Below are positions 13,001 through 25,100 of a stretch of DNA of 64,000 nucleotides, piece by piece. How positions within the stretch are numbered: position 1 is the first letter of the stretch; the number at the start of each line of letters is the position of its first letter. Position numbers and translations under genes: made by a program. Under the pieces are notes generated by a model, which saw only the letters and a list, made by a program, of their open reading frames with translations, searched no databases and had not been told where the DNA came from. Source of the stretch: Hemicordylus capensis (Eukaryota; Chordata; Lepidosauria; Squamata; Cordylidae); NCBI RefSeq assembly GCF_027244095.1, contig NC_069661.1, positions 145,219,501 through 145,283,500 of the forward strand, in the 5' to 3' direction.

Positions 13001-16000
13001 CCTACCTTGCCACTTCAGCCCCCGTAGATCTTCCGTATACCAAGGGGCCAATTTTGAAGCAGGTCGGAGGGGACGCTTAGGAGCAATCATGTCTACTGCC
13101 CTGGTGAGCAAGTTGTTCCAGTTCTCAACCAGGGCATCAACAGGATCACCAGCAGAGCCAACATTAAATCCCTCCAAGGCTTCTTGGAATCCTACCGGAT
13201 CCAGTAACCTCTTTGGGCGGACCATTCTAATAGGCCCCTCGCCCCTGCGAAAGTGGAAAGCGGTTGTAAGTCCAACCTTAACCAGATGGTGGTCCGTCCA
13301 TGACAACGGGGAAATCGTAGGAGTCCCCAACCACGGAACACCACCCTGATCAGAATAAAAGACCAAATCAAGCGTGTGACCTGCAATATGCGTTGATCCA
13401 GAGACCGCTTGGGATAGGCCCATAGTCGTCATGGCCTCTATGAACTCCTGAGTGGCCCCGGACAAATTGGTCCCAAAATGAACATTGAAGTCCCCCAGCA
13501 CCAAAAGTCTGGGAGACTCCAACGCAAGTTCCGCGACCAAGTCCGTGAGCTCAGTAAGGGATTCCGTTGGGCAGCGGGGCGATCAGTACACCTACAGAAG
13601 TCCCAATCTATCCCTGGTCCCCAAACTCAAGTACACACATTCGATATGGTCCGATACCCTAACAGGGACCCTGGTAAGGGAGATGTTATCCTTATAGACC
13701 ACAGCCACTCCACCTCCCCGCCCACGTCCCCTCACCTGCTCCTCTACAGAATATCCTGGCGGGAGAAGCTGGGACCAGACTGGGCCACTAGCCTCCCCCA
13801 ACCAAGTCTCAGTAATACACATCAGGTCGGCCCCTTCATCCATGATCAAATCATGGATGAGTTCTGATTTATTCTGGACCGACCTGGCATTGCAGAGGAG
13901 CAAGGTAAGGTTATGTGGGATGTTGGCAGTGCTAACCGAGGTCAAAGAGCTGGCAGGACAGCCGGAAAGGGGGAGAGCTACTAGATTTCTGACCACCCTT
14001 CCCCTAGAACAGCCTGCTGACCTGCCAACGTTTCTTCTTCTATTCCCCAACACCACCGGAATAGCTGCCCCACCTTCAATGAAGGCACTCCCTGGATCCC
14101 CATCTCCAGACAAACCCACACACATTTACAACTTCAACCCAACCTCAGCACAACTTAAAACTGATTGAACAGAAGGCCCACTATTGAATGCCTCCCTCTA
14201 TACAAATGGTTGGACAAAATGTCCAGCCCTCTTCCTCATTTCTCCCCCGAAGTGGCTCCCCCAAAGGGCAACCCCTGCCACCGGCAGTCTTCCTATATAG
14301 GCTGAGCAATAAGCTCAGCAGGTGGAACCAGGAAAAACTGCCCAGGCACCCTTACAGCCCCAGTCCTGCAAAGCCTCTCCGCAAGCAGTCCTGGGGGGAG
14401 GCAGATGGCAACCAGGGAGGGCAGAAGAGAAGAAGCAGGCACCCCAGTCTCACACCCTGGGGGAGATGGTATCCTCTTCTCCTCTTCTCCAGCAGGCTTC
14501 CCAGGGAAGGCTTCAGATGCAGAATTTTTTTTGTACAGTTCTGGCTTAAAACAAGCCAGTTTTAGCCCTTCTTTCTATTTTTTTTAAAAATTCCCCCCAA
14601 ATCAGAGGAGTTTACCATAGCTTTGAAAAAAATGAGTATTTCTAATGTGGACTTCAAATGTGCCAGATTTTAAATGTATGCTGATTTTAAAAGGTATGCT
14701 GTTACTCCTTTTCATGAAGGCAAACGGCAGATTCCTCCACATGGTGGGGTGGAATGATGGTCCAAGGATGGTATTAAGTTTCAGAAGTTTTTATAAAATA
14801 GGCCAGATTTCACCATTTAAAGCCATTTTAAACAAACATAATTTCAAAAATTCACCATAAATCAGGATTGACTAATTCTCTTCAAATTCACTAAAGGTGG
14901 CCATGACCCCCTTTCCCACATGTGTGGTAAGTTTTCAAGGCTCTAGGACCAATTGGTGATTTTTAGTGAATTTCCCCCCGATTTCCCCACTCACCTCTAT
15001 GGGGAAAAATCCTATTCCATTTTGCTAATTCTGATGTATTTCTGAAATTAATCTTTATATTTTGGAATTAATTCTGACTTTACCGATCTGATTTTTAAAA
15101 CAAAACCATCACCACCACCACCAACAACAACAAAACCTGATTTGGATTTTACCTATTTGTACTGATTTGGGGCAATTTTGGATAAAATCTGAATGTTCAA
15201 ATCTGACTTTGCACAGGCCTAGTAGCTATGCTGCTTTATAATAGGAATGATAATGATCTTTTAAAAACATTATTTTAATGATTTTCCAAAAGGAACAATA
15301 ACAATCATTTTGACTAACATTAATATGTGGAAAAAATATAGAAAGAAAAAATGTTGAAGAATGACAAGGAAAGAGGAATCAATCTATTCTATTTCTTTTT
15401 CCCCCTGGAAGTGCTCACCAAGTGTTTGTTGCATTTGTTTCACATGTGAGATCTAAATGATCCTTTCTTTTTCCAGATATGATATGAATGGTTGCCATCA
15501 TTACGAAAAAATAATTATGATGATTATTTGTAAATAAGGCTTTAAATAAAAGATATCTTATCTATAATCATTACATTCCAGACCCACAAAAACCAAGTCC
15601 TGACAAATTACTGGATAATGATCTTTTTTGCAGGATTCACTTCAGATTCACACCAGCGTCTTGCAAGTTTCCATACCTTCTTTTTCACCACCATCCAGAC
15701 GTTCAGAAGCATCTACTGAAAAAGCAAAACCCCAATCTGAAATGGAAATTCCAAGTGAAATTGGGTATGAATACTTTAGATGGCTTTTGTAGGATGATAT
15801 AAATCTTGAAATAGTTGCTTCAGCAAATAAATATTAACAGGTTTTGGTAGCCATGCAGTGTGGTTGCCAATTAGTTAAAAGTTCCTTTTGTTCCTTTTAT
15901 CCGTGGCCATCTGTGACAGCCAGGCCTCAATGAGGGATACTACTGAGTTGGGGGGGAAATGTGTTTGTGAGAGAAGCAACTAAAACTATCAAGTAGTTGA

Positions 16001-16141
16001 AGCACCTTCCTTTGAGGATAAGGTAAACACTGGGGGCTGTGTAGTTTTCGGGGGAAAGAAATTACAAAGGACATAATAGACATAATATTTCTCTTTGTAA
16101 ACCACCCTGAGCCATTTTTGGAAGGGCGGTATAGAAATTGA

Positions 16142-16178
<37 letters not shown>

Positions 16179-19100
16179 TTCCTTGGGAAGAACTCGATGG
16201 GAAGGTCCTTGGGAAGGACTCGATGTCTGGATAAAACAAACCAGTCAATAACACCTGTCTGACTGTGTAAACAAGAAATAATAATAATAATAATATAATA
16301 ATAATGTAAACAAGAAATAATAGACATAAAATTATGCATAGTTGGCAGAAATTGGGTGGAGGGAACACTTTCTTCTCCTCCTCTCATAACACTAGTATTC
16401 TGCATACTTAATGCATAATTCACAATCACAAGATGTAATGGTGATCACTGTGGCATAGATGGCTTTAAAAGTAGTTTAGTCAAAATCGTGGAAGTCTATT
16501 GACCATTTAGCTATGGTATTTAAGTGAAACCTCCATCTTCAAAGCTTATGTATCTCTGAATACTGGCTGCTGGGGGAAAACAAAAGGGATTAATGTTGCC
16601 TTCATACCATGTATTGCATATGACTGGCTACTGTTAGGAGCAGGAGCCTGGTCTAGATGGAGCCTGTGAAGCCTTTCCTAAGTTTGCTAAGCCACTATGT
16701 GCGTTACCAAAGCAAGTTAGGCTTAACTACTGTTGAAATCAGTGAGACGAGTTTGTTGTGACTAACTCTTGTTCCATTAATTTAAATGGAACTCAGGCAT
16801 GTCTAACTTTTTTTGGATACAGCCATATGAAAAATATTGTGTCTGTATGCACTGGAGAATAGGTGGCACCGGGAGGGCATGGGTGGCTTGTGTCCTTGCA
16901 GGCAGCCCTCCTATGGCAGCAGTGGGCAATGTTGGCAGAGGCACAGGGCTCCCCACCCCCATCGATGGTGGAGGCATGCTCCTACTGCACAGGCTCCACT
17001 GGACTCTGACCTTGGGTGGCTGGGAAGCAGGCGTAGCCTGCGGGAACGCTGCTGCCATGCTGGGAATGGGTAGCACGGAGGACAGCACAGTGGCTGGCCA
17101 GCGGGAGGGGGCAAGTGAGCTGGCCCTTTGGCAGAGCAAGGTGGCTCTGGAGGGAGGGCAACACGGGTTCTTCGGACCATCCATCTTATTGTAGTTCTAC
17201 CCCTGCTGTTCTAAGTAGGGTATTATTGGGAAAAGAGCATTGTTAAAGAGACACCATATCTGTTTCCTGGTTGCAGTGTAGGGGACTGGGTGCCTACCCC
17301 CCTGTCCCCACTTTAGAATGGGGCACAAGTGATCTGCCACTGTCATCACCTGTTTTGGTGTTCCTTTGGCAGTTGCTGGTCAGTAGCTGCCACTTTTATG
17401 TCTGAGAATGCACCTCAGAATGACATGATGTGATGATGTAGTTGCCCCCCCGGAGGGGCATTTTGCAACACAAAAATGCTGGCCACAGGGAAGAACGCTC
17501 CTAAACACTTTCCACCTCACTCCCTTAAAATAGCCCCCCTCACGCTCAGAGCATGTAAATTTGATTGTAAAAGGGGGGGGGTGTCAGCTATTTCAAAGGG
17601 TTAACCTCCATAGCGTGAGGAATGTAACCTAGCCATGCTGCTTGCAGAGCAACAGATGGGGGCTCTGCCCATACCCATCTCCTTCCTTCTTGACCTCTGG
17701 TGGTCACATGAAGATGTTGGTGAGATGGGATGGGCCCTTGCTTTCCAGAGCCGCCCCACAGATTCATGGGACTTTTACACACAGCAGGCTTTACTGTGAG
17801 TTTACTGGGAGACTTTACTGCAAAGTTGTCCCAAAAACCTGAAACAAGAAGTTGAATTTTTTACTCCGGATATAAATTGGACTACACTCTAACAAGCAGT
17901 GAAAAACTCGAATTGTGTGCAAACTGCTCCTCAGTAACTCATAGGGACTTCGGGGTGAATCTAGCTGATATGTGAATGCACTCTCTTCCATTCCAGAGGA
18001 GATATGAGTTAAAGGGATTTAAAGGCCATGTGTGAAAAATGTTATGTTACATCTGCCACAGCAGCTCACAGTCTTTCCTCCTCTGCCTCAATGTCACACT
18101 GTTCTTGAGTAGTAGTGTGCACGGATCGGTTCGGAGGCCATTCTACTGGCCTCCGAACCGGTCCGGACAAGGGGTGGTTTTAGTTCGGGAGGGTTAGGGT
18201 GGGGGGGTCCATTAAGGGCGGGGGGGGGGCTTTACTCACCCCTCCCGCGCTTTGCTGCTTCGGCGCCATAATTACTTTAAAAAATGCGCCGCAGTATCAT
18301 TTGCCGCTCCGGGGCTCCTTCTTGACTGCAAAATCGGGCGGCAGGATACTTCCCTGCCGCCCCCAAAGCCCCCTCAAGCCATTTGAGCGCTTTAAATCTC
18401 GCCCCGGACCGAGTGCTAAAGCGCTCGGGCGGGCGGTGGGGAGATGTCCGTCCGCCCGCCCGCCCCCTTCCCTGCCTTCTGCGAAGTGCAGGGAGCCTTC
18501 TGCGCGCGCGTGCGCAGAAGGCTCCCTGCTTCTGCGCACGCGCGCGCAGAAGGCTCCCTGCACTTCGCAGAAGGCAGGGAAGGGGGCGGGCGGACGGACG
18601 GACATCTCCCCGCCGCCCGCCCGAGCGCTTTAGCACTCGGTCCGGGGCGAGATTTAAAGCGCTCAAATGGCTTGAGGGGGCTTTGGGGGCGGCAGGGAAG
18701 TATCCTGCCGCCCGATTTTGCAGTCAAGAAGGAGCCCTGGAGCGGCAAATGATACTACGGCGCATTTTTAAAAGTAATTATGGCGCCGAAGCAGCAAAGC
18801 GCGGGAGGGGTGAGTAAAGCCCCCCCCGCCCTTAATGGACCCCCCCACCCCAGTGCCGAGCCGCAGGTCCGCGGTCCGGTGCACACCCCTATTCTTGAGG
18901 TTAGACTTCAACTCTTTTTAAGAAGCTGTGTAAGACCAATAAAATACTTTAATTTTTTTCCAGCATCCCTACAAATGTTTCACCTAAGTGAGGCTCTCAT
19001 AAATTCTAATGAATTATTCCTATAGATAAAACTTGGTGGCATATTAGTGTTGTATGAATTCATTCCCAACAAATCTTGCCAATTTTTTGGATACTCTTCG

Positions 19101-22100
19101 GGCTTCTCGCAATGTCTTTTTAGAATGTTTGCCTCAGCAGGATCCCCTGCCAGATTTAGCTTTTAAATTAAACATCATTTATGAATTTATGATGTTTAAT
19201 GAAATTCAGTGGTGATTGTACTTGAGCTTGTTGGTCTTTTCTGTGGATAAAAAATTCACTGTCCACATTCATCATGTTCCTAGAGGAAATTCAACTTGAT
19301 ACAGTCCCTTATTTAATGAGGCTGTTTTTAATTGGAGGTCTTAAAATGATGTTTAATTGCTTTTTATAGCGAAAAGAGAACACCAGTTGCTGTCATAGAA
19401 ACACAGCTAGGTGACACAAAATTGTAAGTACCACATAAATACTGTTAGACATGTTTTTAGAAAGGAAAAGGATTGAATATTTTTCTAAGAATCCTTTGTT
19501 GCTTGGTTCTGCTATTGCAAGAGCTTCTTTCTTTTTCCTTAACAGTTTCCAGTGCTCTTTGTATTGATATAGCCTAGTTTTCCATTTCTGTTGCAGTATG
19601 AAGCGTCTTCAATCAAGTTACATAGCACCAGGAATTTACAGGATTTTGTAATACATTCCCAAATTATTTGTGGCTGCCTTTTGTGCTGAGGCAAAGGGGC
19701 TGGGGGCTGGCTGACTTAGCAAACTTCTAATATGCCTAAAATAATCAATTGGCATCACCCATTGAAGAGCAACAGAATGACTCACATGTCAAGTTAACAA
19801 AAACTAAATGCTTTGCTGAACTGAGGTGTTACAATATAACAGAATTTCTAACACAGTAGTTATCCTGCAATGAGTTCTTGAATACCGTATTCTTTCTGCT
19901 TCTAGTCATCTGTTATATAGGGCCATTGTAAAAAGTGCATAGGCAGGCAGCCCTCCATTTCTGGCTCCTTTAGGGCACCAGCAGGGTTGCTGTTCGTTTG
20001 AGCAAGAGTACTTTTCATACCGAAATTAACTAAAACAATGGCCCTACCTATTGGTAATTTGTAAATACTAACTGCACTTCCATGGTATTTGGTGAGCTTT
20101 AATGCATTCTGGAGTAAGATGCCATGCCTTGTGTCGAAGGAAGTTTAAATGGTTATGAAAAGGTCTTTAAAGTCTGAAGCACAGTCCTGTAACACGGAGA
20201 AGAGGCAAGGAATGTAACATTCTTTAAAGTAGTGGTTCAATTTCAGCCTAATCTGAAGGGAGCAGTTCAATTTCAGCCTAATCTGAAGGGAGCTTAACTA
20301 CTGTTTAGTGTGATATCTGAACTGACAAACCACAATTTGCTATTGGTAAGGCATACTAGATTCAGAAACCATGGTTCAATGTGGGTTTGGAAACCCAATA
20401 ATGTGAACTGTCTTTCTAGCATGATGTTTGAATTGACAAATCAGAATTATGCCCATTGCTCTTCTCTGGAGGCCACTGGACTTAGAAACAGAAGCATTAG
20501 GTAGATGGAAAATGAAAGTAACAGGCAGCTCTAAGACTTGGTTGGTCTCGGTGCTTGAAAGCTTAAGCTATGGTTAGCACAAATAAGTTTGATATATCTG
20601 AATTGTGCTGGAGTGTTTCATTTCATGAAATGTCTGTGTAAGATGTACTCCAAAAATTACTCTTGTTTAATTGCAGATCCATAGAGTAAGTCCACTGGGG
20701 ATAATTAAGTTAATCAAAATGTGTACAGATGTGATGGTGTTGGAGAAAAGGGAAACAGAAAACATTTGCTTGCATTCTTGCATCTTTTCCAGCTCTTGTA
20801 TTTTTAAAAGCATGCGTATTAGACTTTTATTGCAATTCTGAAGATCCTTTCCCTCTGCTTCTATAATCAGTGAAGCAGCTGCCTTTTGAATGCCATGTTT
20901 TTAAAGCTTTCTAAGCAACCAGTTCTCAAATGAATTGGAAATAAAGTGCAGTAAATTGACTGCATGCCTGGAAAACAAGAGGTATTCTTGTGTGCATAAT
21001 CTTTTAAAGAAATGGCATGCAGTTGTATGTTTTGAGTAAGTACGTCAATGCACGTGTTTTGAAAACTGGAAGAAAGGAAGAATTTCAGAGTTAATGTAAC
21101 TTTCCAAGGTAGATGTAGACTTTGCACAATAGTAATATATATGCCATTTTAGAGCATTTTGAGCATTTTGTATAATTCTTACAGCAACCTTCTAGAAGAA
21201 AAATGATTGAATTCTTAGCAATGCTCTGGAAAAAGAAAAGGATTTAAAATTGCCTTTAGGGCATTGACAGTGGAAAAGTAGTAGATGGGGGATGGTTTAA
21301 GCACTCCCCCCCACTCATACACTTGCTTTCCTTATTTAGTTATGCCCTTTGCAGATGGGGATAAGAGAGAAGTTTGTCTAAAAACTTCCTCCTGAATACA
21401 TAGCAGAGGCAAGATTTGAACCAAATAACTTGTTGATTTACAGCAGTCTTTTGGCGGGGGTGTGGGGGGGGGGAGGTTTAGTGTCCTGAGGTAAAATAAA
21501 GGTCAAGTTGTGCCTTCGAGTTGGTGTCGACTCCTGGTGACCACAGAGCTATGTGGTTTTCTTTGGTGGAATATAGGAGGGGTTTCCTATTGCCTACTCC
21601 TGCACAGTGTGAGATGACGCCTTTCAGCAACTTCTGTTATTGCTGCTCCCTAATATAGGTGTTTCACATATTCTGGGAAACATGTGAAAAAGGATGGCAT
21701 CAATTCAGATTCTTGTAGTGCATTGCTAGAGTGAACAAGGAAAAAATAAAATTGAAAACAATTGCTTCACCTCAGCACTTGTTTCCCTTCAACTTTTTTA
21801 ATGAAGTTGTTGCAACTTTGTTTATTTGACATATTTATATCCCTCCCAAAACGTACATATCTGGGCAGCTCACAATACAGTGTGAACAGTTAGCTGCACA
21901 GTTAGCATGGAACTTCAGTTAACACTGTATTTTAACATGTTCTGATTTCAAGAATGTGTCTGGGACACAAGAATCAGTTAATTTATTTTCTTTTTAAATG
22001 TGATTGTGTCTAGAACTTCAGCTCTGCAAAAGTCCAGCAGCCTCGGAAATCTGAAGAAAGACCCATCTGAGGTAGGTAGTCCTAGCTAAAAAACTACAAC

Positions 22101-25100
22101 CAAAAACATCAGAACAAAAACAATTTGCTTCTTGTTTAAAGTGGTGCCTGGTGTCTTTCGCATGCACATCTGTCCATGTTCTAAAGCTGAGTTGTTTAAC
22201 TCATGCACTTTGCTAGCAGTGACAACTTCAATATCTAGTGATGATTTGCATATGTACATCAGCCTTAAGAGCTTTTATATCACTTTAGATACAATGCTTT
22301 TTCATGGAGACAGTTCATGTGTTTAACTTGAGCATCAAGTGATGAGACAGCAAATGTATACATGCATGTTTGAATTAGCCCTTTATAGCAACAAAGGAAT
22401 AAACAACCATCTAACTTCTTTAGAACATGGCTATATCAGGAAAACCTGACAAAGAAACTGAATTTGGGTTTTAACTGTGTGTTCTGTCCAAGCCACAGCA
22501 ACATCTAGATGTAAGAATAATATTCCATTCATTTTTAAATGTATATCCTACATTTCAGCAGGAGTCCCCAAAATAGCTATCAACATTTACAGAACAGAAC
22601 AATCCATTGTATTCTATTTTTTTAAAATTAGCCGAAGCCAAATAATCTTATAAATAGGAGGCAGTATCTAAAATAATTTCTAGCAACCTACAGAATACAG
22701 CTAGGCAGGTGAAATGTGGTTTTGACAGCCCCCCAGCAGTCAATATTGCTGATTGTGTGTACTTCAGATATCACCACAGCTCAAAAGCCCTGTTTCTAAT
22801 GGCGAATAAAAACAACAACAAATCAATTTTTAGCTCAGAAGATGGTGATATCCAAGGAAGGGCCTCCTTGCTTGATCTCAAATTGCAAGAAGGGGAACAC
22901 ATATTGGAGATGGGTCCTCTGTAAATGTTTCTGGTTTGAACTCTGCTCTGAGGGAGAGAGAATGACTTTCTCAAAACATTGCTCATATGTTGGCTAATAA
23001 AGACAAGTAATAAAGACAAGTTTTTCTATTAGCAGAAGATATGCAGCCCCCCCATCCCGTTAAAAAACCTTGCAATTTCTAGAAAATAAAACTATCTTGC
23101 ATGCTAGTCTGAATAATTGACACAATTAACTGCTGTAGATGACTTGACATGAACAACCTTTAATTAAAATAATTGGCTATCTATTGAACTAAAGCTTTCA
23201 TTTACCTGAAATTTTTAATGCTTCTAATTCTTCCCAAACAGGAGAAAGAGCCTGTTCAGAAGCAAGAAGAGGTAGAGTGTGTGTGTGTGTATGTGTGTGT
23301 GTGTGTGTGTGTGTGAGAAAATGTTGTGGGTGCAATTCAGGGGAAATTAAAGTCACAATGATGCTAATGGGATTTGAGCATTGCTGTTGCGTTGTTAAGG
23401 TCCACAGATTTCTAGTGAGACGCAGCCTAATCTAAAGCACACTTACTTGGAAGTTAGCCTCTTTGATTTTCAATGCACCTTTTCCATCAATGTGTGACTG
23501 TATATTAGGGACTGATTCACCCTCTTATATTATTTTTTCCAACATAACTATTGTTATGTTTCCCAAATGGCTTTTTTTGTGTTTCTTTTGTTAGAAGAAC
23601 CACCCCCACCCCCGTGGCTGGAAATAGGTGGGAATGAAACACATGAATAAAGAGGGCCTCCTGTATGCATAATTAGCAAATTGCATTCCAGGCACTTGTA
23701 CAATAAATGAATAGAATTGTTTGAGACAAAAAAGGGCTGTGGTTGTATGGGAGTGAGCAGACGGGCAAAGCTTTGGATCATGTCCTCGTTTTATCACATT
23801 TAATAGAAAATTATTCCAAGACTTCCAAGAGTGTTAGATTAGATACTGCTTCTCTACATTTCAAGGCAGCCTTTGATCTGGTGTCAAGCAAATGCTTTTG
23901 GCATAAATTACTTGTCACTTTTTAAAATGAGGGTCTGCTATTTCTAATGTGTTGTACAAATTTAGATTCAATGCAGCAGAGTCATTTAACTAAGAAAGGA
24001 AGCTGCCTTATACCAAGTCAGACCATTGGTCCATCTTGCTCAGTATTGTCTACACCAAGGATTCTCAACATTGGGTCTCCAGATGTTATTGGACTTCAAC
24101 TCCCATAATCCCTAATCAAAGGTCACTGGGGCTGGGGATTATGGGAGTTGAAGTCCAATAACATCTGGGGACCCAACGTTGAGAATCCCTGGTCTATACA
24201 GACTGGCAGCACCTTCAACACGGTTACAGGCAGGAGTCTCTCTCAGCCTTATCTTGGAGATGCCAGGGAGGGAACTTGGAATCTTCTGCATGCAAGCATG
24301 CAGGTGCTCTTCCCAGAGCGGCCCCATCCCCTGTGGAAAATATCTTACAGTGCTCACACATGTAGTCTCCCATTCAGATGCAAACCAAGGCAGACTTTAC
24401 TTAGCAAAGGGGACAGTTTATCCTTGCTACCACAAGACAAGCTCTCCTACCCTAACTAAACTTGGAGTAGCTACTAAAGTAGTCCAATAGGGATGCCTGT
24501 TGACCATGATTACCACATTAGACTAATGTTGAGAGTTGACCTTCTTTTCCTAACCAATCAGAGCAAAGCTTCAATAGAGGGTAACAAATATGGAACACTC
24601 CCTCCCAAATCCCCTGGTGAAGAAGATGCCTTTGGGACTCGTAAAGCCCGATCTTCATTTGGGCGAGGCTTTTTCAAAATCAAAAGTAACAAAAGGACAG
24701 CGAGTGCACCCAATTTGGGTAGGTACAATAAAGCCTGAGATTTAGTTTTTTCACTGTTTGTATGTGGACTAATAGATAAGAGGGGGACGACTATCAGTAT
24801 TATCTGTTTAAGGTATTGTTTGAACTGAAATTACTTTTACAAGTAGCGTACAAAACTCAAAATATGTTTGATACTGGTATTTCTACAAAAGTATGAACAA
24901 AATAGGTGCGGCATGTAGAATCAATTATCCTTTTGTTGCAATTCTGCATATTAGTTTGTTTTGTTTTTAGATCAGTTGCCATTTGATTTACAAACAGAAT
25001 ACATTGTAGGATTATTCAAAGCTTGCACATACACATGGATGTCAGTATGTGCTAGCCATTCAAACGTTCCACTGCAAAAAGTGGTGGACAGAATATGTAA

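Larger units (their letters stand above)
10741..14505 (-). mobile_element. Nearly full-length L2-type LINE
   Basis: Minus strand. From its 5' end: G+C-rich leader (about 14505-14126), APE-type endonuclease (13592-14125 frame, with ITETWLGEASG), then a 759-codon frame 11261-13540 (GDFNVHF of the endonuclease, FRPVSNLPWLGKVIERVVA, LVLLDLSAAFDTIDHSIL, GVPQGSILSPMLFNIYMKPL of the RT). The two frames are offset by a frameshift near 13.59 kb. The RT catalytic box reads YAHD instead of YADD. The C-terminus (PLLMELHWLPV..., FRKHLKTHLFNQAF) is cut by a MITE at 11185-11320. The 3' UTR has ACCGCCCTTCC and an ATG/ATT-repeat end. Confidence 0.9.
9863..15229. mobile_element. Large hAT-like foldback element (host of an L2 insertion)
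   Basis: Ends 9871 and 15221 read CAGGCCTGTG... and ...CACAGGCCTA, i.e. inverted. An exact 8-bp duplication GTAGCTAT flanks both sides (9863-9870, 15222-15229). The arms are long inverted copies of each other (CATCATTCCACC around 10197 and 10466; GGTGGAATGATG around 10730 and 14750). Without the L2 it would be about 1.6 kb. It is non-coding, presumably non-autonomous. Confidence 0.8.

Noticed and set aside
11261-13540. 759-codon open frame as a host gene
   Set aside because: Endonuclease and reverse-transcriptase motifs show it is an L2 LINE, and its last codons run through an inserted MITE.
15940-16429. Hydrophobic Ile/Leu-rich minus-strand frames as a membrane protein
   Set aside because: They are translations of (AAT)n runs at a LINE 3' end.
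16777-17194. Opposed 131- and 135-codon frames
   Set aside because: Explained by high G+C and absence of stops on both strands; no motif, splice signal or codon bias.
18199-18817. Overlapping 100-144 codon frames on both strands and an apparent CpG island
   Set aside because: All lie within a palindromic hAT foldback with an 8-bp target duplication; frames mirror each other across the centre. Not a promoter or gene.
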